From NCBI GenBank assembly GCA_964477455.1, contig CAYZHG010000035.1, positions 1-19,697 on the forward strand: a stretch of 19,697 nt of DNA. The letters are read 5' to 3'. The translations under genes and the position numbers were made by a program. This DNA comes from CAIOJG01 sp964477455. Its GTDB lineage: Bacteria; Patescibacteriota; Patescibacteriia; Magasanikbacterales; GWA2-37-8. Every line of letters begins with the position of its first letter. Positions within the stretch are counted from its first letter, which is position 1. This document shows, one piece after another, positions 15,727 to 19,697 of the stretch. The notes beneath the pieces are model-generated. The model was given only the letters and a program-made list of their open reading frames with translations, was not told the origin of the DNA and ran no database searches.

Positions 15727-16875
15727 ATGTTCGGTAAGCCAGAGAAAAAACAACAAACTCTACCGAATTTAAATATTACCAAGATGCCAGATGATTTTTA
15801 TGCTGGCGCTAACCCGATAATTAAATTTTTGACTGTAGAGAAAGTGGTAAAACCGGCTAAAATTGAAACGCCGGTTTTGTCGCCAGCAGAAAAAAAACTT
15901 TTGGACAAAAAGACCGCTGTTGGTGCTGGCAATAAATTGCATCCCATTAATCTGATTACCAACTGGAAATTTTTAATTTTTTCCAGCATTGTTATTTTAT
16001 TAATTGGTGGTTTGGTTTCGGGGTTATATTTTTGGTGGCAATATCGAAAAACTTTACCGAGTTTTCAACCGCCAATTCAACCGGTAGTTACTGAACCTTT
16101 AAATACTCAGCCAAATTCATCAGAAATTATTGTTACCGAGCCAGTTGTTGTGGAAACTGTTTTACCAGTGGTGGTGACCGAAGCCAAGCTAGATTTTCCA
16201 TCATTATTTCTTGGCGACAGTATGGATACTGACAAAGATGAAATTTCGAATACTTCCGAAGATTTGTTTGGTACAGACTCAGCCGTTTCAGATAGCGATG
16301 GTGATAAATTTACCGATGGACACGAAGTATATTATTTGTATAATCCCGCTGGTAAAGAGCCATTAAAATTAATTGATTCTGGTTTGGTAAGTTTATATAC
16401 CAATCCCGCTTTTTTATATAAAATATATTATCCAAAAACATGGGCAGTTGGGAATGTTGATGAAGGCTACAAAGATGTATTATTTAGTACTTTTACAGGT
16501 GAAAATATCGAGATTAGAGTAATGGATATGGTATCAGGTGAAACATTTAATGATTGGTTTGCACGTAATGGAAGTGGAGAATCGTTGGCTGATTATTCAT
16601 CATTTGAGTCTGTATTTAAAGAATCAGGTTTTTCTCGTAAAGATGGCTTAGTTTATTTCTTTCAGAATGGAAATAAAATTTTTTCCATCATTTATCACAC
16701 CACCGATTCTACTGTCGTAAATTATCGTCAAGTGATAAAAATGTTGGCACGTAGTTTTCAGTTTGGTGATGTCAACGATATATCCACTCGACCGATTGAG
16801 GAAAATTTAAATAATCCAAATGTTACCAGTAGTGTAATATCCGATATAATCACAAGCACCAACACCCCTTTATAA
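15727..16875 (+). CDS. Bitopic membrane protein with degenerate TSP3 loops and a PsbP-like C-terminal domain (382 aa)
   Basis: Paralogue of the preceding protein with an added domain. The cytoplasmic part (1-80) holds PDDFYAGANP (21-30), which aligns with ADMFAGVEK next door. One helix lies at about 81-104, then a Pro/Val/Thr stalk to about 155. Two calcium-type loops fall at 167 (DTDKDEISNTSE) and 189 (DSDGDKFTDGHE), the same residue numbers as in the neighbour. The third loop is gone and YNPAGKEPL follows directly. Residues about 220-348 form an alpha/beta domain with YKIYYPKTWAV, IEIRVMD and a final helix-strand KMLARSFQFG, a pattern like PsbP-type domains; that assignment is tentative. 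The gene ends 3 nt before ybeY, suggesting co-transcription. Confidence 0.83.
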   Translation: MFGKPEKKQQTLPNLNITKMPDDFYAGANPIIKFLTVEKVVKPAKIETPVLSPAEKKLLDKKTAVGAGNKLHPINLITNWKFLIFSSIVILLIGGLVSGLYFWWQYRKTLPSFQPPIQPVVTEPLNTQPNSSEIIVTEPVVVETVLPVVVTEAKLDFPSLFLGDSMDTDKDEISNTSEDLFGTDSAVSDSDGDKFTDGHEVYYLYNPAGKEPLKLIDSGLVSLYTNPAFLYKIYYPKTWAVGNVDEGYKDVLFSTFTGENIEIRVMDMVSGETFNDWFARNGSGESLADYSSFESVFKESGFSRKDGLVYFFQNGNKIFSIIYHTTDSTVVNYRQVIKMLARSFQFGDVNDISTRPIEENLNNPNVTSSVISDIITSTNTPL

Positions 16876-16878
16876 TTT

Positions 16879-17325
16879 ATGATTAAAATTGATTACAATT
16901 CAAATATTAAAAATAAATATTCCAAAAATGATCTGCAGAAGGTTGCAGATTTGGTGTCAAAAAAAGAAAAAAAAGTTACGGGTTTAGTGGAAATAAATAT
17001 GGTTGGTGATAAAGAAATGACTGAATTGAATTTTCAATATCGTGGTAAAAAATATCCAACCGATGTGTTGTCTTTTGCTTGGACAGAAGAAAAAAAAATA
17101 AAGTCACCACTACTAGGTCAAATTTATATTTGTCTTCCACAGATAAAGAGACAATCCAAAGAATTTGATGTGAAAGAAAATGAAGAATTGGCTCGTATGC
17201 TTATCCATGGTCTGTTGCATTTAGTTGGGCATGATCATATCAAAAAAGAACCGGCCAAAAAAATGTTTAAGATTCAAGAAGGGGTAATAAAAAAGCTTGG
17301 TTATGTCTGTCAAAAATTTATTTAA
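16879..17325 (+). CDS. ybeY: Endoribonuclease YbeY, 16S rRNA maturation factor
   Basis: Metal-dependent single-strand RNase involved in 16S rRNA 3' end maturation and 70S quality control. The zinc signature HGLLHLVGHDH sits at 110-120, giving the His triad 110, 114 and 120; the commoner form has GYDH, so H118 replaces a Tyr. The upstream family block RGKKYPTDVLSFAW is at 55-68, with the conserved Arg at 55. The 148-residue length is normal. The ATG at 16879 comes 3 nt after the previous stop; no SD is seen, so translation may be coupled. Its 3' end overlaps dgkA by 23 nt. A ybeY-dgkA order is common in Gram-positive genomes. Confidence 0.95.
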   Translation: MIKIDYNSNIKNKYSKNDLQKVADLVSKKEKKVTGLVEINMVGDKEMTELNFQYRGKKYPTDVLSFAWTEEKKIKSPLLGQIYICLPQIKRQSKEFDVKENEELARMLIHGLLHLVGHDHIKKEPAKKMFKIQEGVIKKLGYVCQKFI

Positions 17326-17668
17326 TAGTTTTTATTCGGCCTTTGCTGGTTTGAAACATACTTTTAAGCATGAACAAAATTTTCGATTGCAAATTTTATT
17401 AGCTTCGATAGTTTTGGTGGTCACTTTTGTTTTTCCACTGAAAATATGGGAAGTTATTTTGGTTATATTGTTGTTGGTCGCAGTATTAGTAATGGAATTA
17501 TTAAATACCGCGTTGGAATATTTTGCGGATTTATTGAAACCAAGATTGCATCACTACGTGTTGGTAATAAAAGATATTATGGCTGGTGCCGTTTTGATTA
17601 CATCGTTAGGTGCTTTTATAATCGGATTAATAATTTTTGTTCCTCACTTTATCGGATTGTTAAAATAG
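17303..17668 (+). CDS. dgkA: Diacylglycerol kinase / undecaprenol kinase family membrane protein
   Basis: Small integral membrane kinase that phosphorylates diacylglycerol or undecaprenol, returning lipid carrier to the envelope. In the 121-residue product, the amphipathic N-terminus holds FAGLKHTFKHEQNFRLQ with the active-site-type Glu at 24. The core MELLNTALEYFADLL gives Glu65, Asn68 and Glu72, and IKDIMAGAVL gives Lys90-Asp91. Three hydrophobic spans lie at about 31-46, 50-68 and 93-115. The HH at 83-84 and surrounding pattern resemble the Gram-positive undecaprenol kinase branch, so that substrate is slightly favoured. I chose ATG at 17303; a TTG two codons earlier is possible. A purine run (AGAAGGGGG, 17275-17284) lies upstream, rather far for the ATG. 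Confidence 0.93.
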   Translation: MSVKNLFNSFYSAFAGLKHTFKHEQNFRLQILLASIVLVVTFVFPLKIWEVILVILLLVAVLVMELLNTALEYFADLLKPRLHHYVLVIKDIMAGAVLITSLGAFIIGLIIFVPHFIGLLK

Positions 17669-17670
17669 TG

Positions 17671-17676
17671 TATAAT
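17671..17676 (+). promoter_or_regulatory. Putative -10 box for ftsA
   Basis: A perfect TATAAT lies right after the dgkA stop. No good -35 is present at 16-18 bp; TTATCG at 17649-17654 is a poor match. Transcription would start near 17683, leaving a leader of about 16 nt with a T-run and no SD. Read-through from dgkA is also possible. Confidence 0.5.
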
Positions 17677-17698
17677 ATAAGTTCGTAAATATTTTTTT

Positions 17699-18973
17699 AT
17701 GGCCAAGGCCAAAAACAATTTAATCGCTGGTTTGGACATTGGTTCAAGTATGGTGCGAATGGCTGTCGGCCAGTTGGTTTTCAACGGGCATGACGACGCT
17801 CAACCAGATATGCAAATTTTGGGAGCAGTCGAAGTACCAGCCGAAGGCATGCACAAGGGTGCTATCAGCAGTATAGAAGATGTAGTTTCTTCTGTCTCTT
17901 CTTGTTTAGAAAAAATGGAACGTACTGTGGGTTTGCCGATTGATATGGTTTGGGTTGGGGTGTCTGGTTTGCATATCATGTCACAAAATAGCAAAGGTGT
18001 AGTGGCGGCTTCAAAAGCAGACAGTGAAATATCGGATTCCGATGTCCAGCGCGCCTTAGAAGCGGCTAGAGCGATCTCTACACCATTAAACTATGAAGTG
18101 CTCCATGTATTACCAAAGCGCTTCTCCGTAGATGGTCAGACGGGTATTAAAGATCCGGTTGGTATGACTGGTATTCGCTTGGAAGTAGACGCTCAAATCA
18201 TCCTTGGTGCTTCCGCTCAAATTAAAAATTTAACCAAAGCAATCTACCGTTCTGGTTTAGAAATTGAAGATTTGGTCTTGTCGGTTTTGGCGACTAGCGA
18301 AGCCGCTTTAACAAATCGTCAAAAAGACTTAGGAGTCGCAATTGTTGATTTAGGTTCATCAACCACCAGTTTGGCAATTTATGAAGAAGGTGAAATTTTA
18401 CACTCTACAATATTGCCAATCGGTTCTGAACATATCACCAATGATATTGCCATTGGTTTGCGTGTTTCCATTGAAGTTGCCGAGCGTATCAAAATTGAAT
18501 ACGGTGGATGTTTTTCCAATAATATTTCCAAAAAAGAAGAAATCGATTTATATGAATTGGGCACTGGTGAACATGAAATAATTAAGAGAAAATATTTAGG
18601 TGAAATTATCGAAGCGCGTGTCGAAGAAATCATGCAAAAAATTGACGCTGAATTGCGCAAGGTACAACGTAGTGGGATGTTGCCAGCTGGGGTGGTATTT
18701 ACTGGTGGCGGTGCAAAATTGCCAGGATTGGTAGATGCGGCCAAACAATATCTACGTTTGCCTGCGACTTTGGGTTATCCATTAAATTTTATTAGTGCTA
18801 CCGACAAGATCAATGATTTGTCTTTTGTAAATGTTGTCGGGTTGGTGAAATGGGGGAGTCTGATGTCTCATGGTAGTCAAAAAATCAAGAGTAGTGGAAT
18901 GTTGGGTGGTGTTAAAAAAATGAGTGGCTTTATTGCGGCCGTAAAGGAGTGGTTTAAAGCATTGTTACCATAA
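17699..18973 (+). CDS. ftsA: Cell division protein FtsA
   Basis: Actin-like ATPase that tethers FtsZ filaments to the membrane at the division site. In 424 residues the nucleotide motifs are clear: phosphate-1 GLDIGSSMVR (11-20), phosphate-2 IVDLGSSTTSLAIY (215-228) and adenosine VVFTGGGAKLPGL (332-344). The FtsA-specific 1C (SHS2) subdomain covers about 90-170, including HVLPKRFSVDG and GMTGIRLEV. The last 15 residues, GFIAAVKEWFKALLP, form the amphipathic membrane-targeting helix. Length is usual for the family. The ATG at 17699 begins MAKAKNNLIAGLDIG and has no SD. ftsZ follows after 130 nt, which hold a separate promoter, so the two division genes can be tuned independently. Confidence 0.97.
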   Translation: MAKAKNNLIAGLDIGSSMVRMAVGQLVFNGHDDAQPDMQILGAVEVPAEGMHKGAISSIEDVVSSVSSCLEKMERTVGLPIDMVWVGVSGLHIMSQNSKGVVAASKADSEISDSDVQRALEAARAISTPLNYEVLHVLPKRFSVDGQTGIKDPVGMTGIRLEVDAQIILGASAQIKNLTKAIYRSGLEIEDLVLSVLATSEAALTNRQKDLGVAIVDLGSSTTSLAIYEEGEILHSTILPIGSEHITNDIAIGLRVSIEVAERIKIEYGGCFSNNISKKEEIDLYELGTGEHEIIKRKYLGEIIEARVEEIMQKIDAELRKVQRSGMLPAGVVFTGGGAKLPGLVDAAKQYLRLPATLGYPLNFISATDKINDLSFVNVVGLVKWGSLMSHGSQKIKSSGMLGGVKKMSGFIAAVKEWFKALLP

Positions 18974-19002
18974 TTATTCACACTGAATACAAAAATTGTT
19001 TC

Positions 19003-19029
19003 TTGACATCCCAAGGCACCTCGTATAAA
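19003..19029 (+). promoter_or_regulatory. Promoter for ftsZ
   Basis: A perfect -35 TTGACA (19003-19008) is followed by TATAAA (19024-19029) at 15 bp. The overlapping TAAACT (19026-19031) would give 17 bp but a poorer box. The predicted start is near A19036, giving a leader of about 68 nt. The boxes are seen directly; activity is inferred. Confidence 0.7.
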
Positions 19030-19031
19030 CT

Positions 19032-19058
19032 AAATAGCGGATAATCTCCGCTATTTTT
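19032..19058 (+). terminator. Perfect 10-bp hairpin with T-run between ftsA and ftsZ
   Basis: AAATAGCGGA (19032-19041) and TCCGCTATTT (19047-19056) pair perfectly around the loop TAATC, with a five-T run at 19054-19058. It has the form of a Rho-independent terminator for ftsA. It also overlaps the predicted ftsZ start at 19036, so in ftsZ mRNA a shorter AGCGGA/TCCGCT stem would sit at the 5' end and might protect the message. Confidence 0.7.
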
Positions 19059-19103
19059 ATTTACCGAGATTGAACACTAAAGTTATTCATAACAACACCT
19101 TTT

Positions 19104-19697
19104 ATGCCTCAAGTGAAACCTGAAATGGAAACCTTTGCAAAAATTAAAGTCGTTGGAGTTGGTGGTTCAGGTGGTTCGGCAGTGAACCGGATGGTGGCAG
19201 CCAAAATTCGTGGTGTTGATTTTGTGGTACTAAATACTGATGTGCAAGCTTTGCACCATAGTACCGCTCCTCAAAAATTACATATTGGCAAAAGTGTCAC
19301 TCGCGGTTTGGGGGCTGGCATGGATCCGGAAGTTGGAAGAAAAGCCGCTGAAGAATCTCAAAATGAAATTCGTGAAATACTCAAAGACAGCGACATGGTT
19401 TTTATCACTTGTGGTTTGGGTGGTGGTACCGGTTCTGGTGCTAGTTCGGTTGTAGCAGAAGTGGCCCGAGAACTTGGTGCATTGACGGTCGCGGTTGTGA
19501 CCAAACCATTTGGTTTTGAAGGTCCAAAGCGTCGTGATGTGGCCGACGCGGCCTGGGAAAAATTAGCACGTAATGTTGACGCTATTATTACTATTCCAAA
19601 CGATCGTATTTTACAAGTGATTGATAAAAAAACTACTCTACTTGAATCCTTTAAAATTGTGGACGATGTATTGCGCCAAGGTGTTCAAGGAATTTCT
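19104..19697 (+). CDS. ftsZ: Cell division GTPase FtsZ, first 198 residues (3' end outside window)
   Basis: Tubulin-like GTPase that polymerises into the division ring. Visible parts of the nucleotide pocket are GVGGSGGSAVNRM (18-30), LNTD (43-46) and the tubulin signature GGGTGSG (106-112), followed by TKPFGFEG (133-140) and IPNDRIL (164-170). The signature has Ser at 111 where Thr is most common, within family variation. The frame runs without a stop to the end of the window. The ATG at 19104 fits the family N-terminus (a short tail before FAKIKVVGVGG); no SD precedes it. It is transcribed from its own promoter and possibly by read-through from ftsA. Confidence 0.97.
   Translation, partial: MPQVKPEMETFAKIKVVGVGGSGGSAVNRMVAAKIRGVDFVVLNTDVQALHHSTAPQKLHIGKSVTRGLGAGMDPEVGRKAAEESQNEIREILKDSDMVFITCGLGGGTGSGASSVVAEVARELGALTVAVVTKPFGFEGPKRRDVADAAWEKLARNVDAIITIPNDRILQVIDKKTTLLESFKIVDDVLRQGVQGIS

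Noticed and set aside
16871..16876. TATAAT as a promoter for ybeY
   Set aside because: It overlaps the stop codon of the preceding gene, has no -35 at 16-18 bp, and would start transcription at or inside the ybeY start codon.
1..19697. UGA recoded as a sense codon (as in Gracilibacteria or Absconditabacteria)
   Set aside because: No TGA stop is used among ten visible gene ends, but no conserved protein here contains an in-frame TGA either. Preference for TAA in a low-GC genome is enough.
1..19697. Defence system, prophage, integron or insertion sequence
   Set aside because: No nuclease, helicase, transposase, integrase or terminal inverted repeats were seen; all genes are housekeeping or surface type.

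Overview
The window looks like a chromosomal segment of a low-GC candidate phyla radiation (Patescibacteria, Parcubacteria-like) bacterium. This is inferred from protein style, not from a database search. The marks are very large cysteine-rich surface proteins headed by a two-helix pilin-like segment, several short bitopic proteins with thrombospondin type-3 calcium loops, and start codons that nearly all lack a Shine-Dalgarno (SD) sequence. All ten stop codons visible are TAA or TAG, and the standard code reads every gene cleanly.

Layout, all on the + strand. (1) 1-1047: the 3' part of hisS. (2) 1031-1115: a near-consensus promoter inside the end of hisS, a small hairpin at its predicted start point and a strong SD lead into rpsU (1116-1352). 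(3) 1374-14466: two paralogous surface proteins of 690 and 3669 residues, 10 bp apart. Each has a signal peptide, a pilin-like helix pair and a long ectodomain. The giant one carries IPT/TIG and SbsA-like Ig modules, eleven DUF4215-type cysteine repeats, a segment resembling a pseudopilin head, and a LamG-like domain. (4) 14481-16875: three single-span membrane proteins with EF-hand-like calcium loops in a shared 22/23-residue register. (5) 16879-17668: ybeY and dgkA, overlapping. (6) 17699-19697: ftsA and the start of ftsZ, each with its own promoter-like sequence.

From rpsU to dgkA, gaps are 21 nt or less and I see no convincing internal promoter, so ribosome genes, the surface apparatus and envelope-lipid recycling may share one transcript of about 16.6 kb. 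A GC-rich terminator-like hairpin lies inside the signal-peptide codons of the first surface gene and could split rpsU expression from the surface genes. The surface cluster reads as one module: two membrane-anchored or pilus-incorporated giants plus three calcium-binding companions. Its role (attachment, host contact or structural) cannot be settled from sequence alone.

The most interesting signals are the pilin-headed giants and their calcium-loop neighbours, the pseudopilin-like segment inside the giant, the hidden hairpin at 1410-1457, the matching promoter-plus-5'-hairpin layout at rpsU and ftsZ, and rpsU being the only gene with a strong SD.
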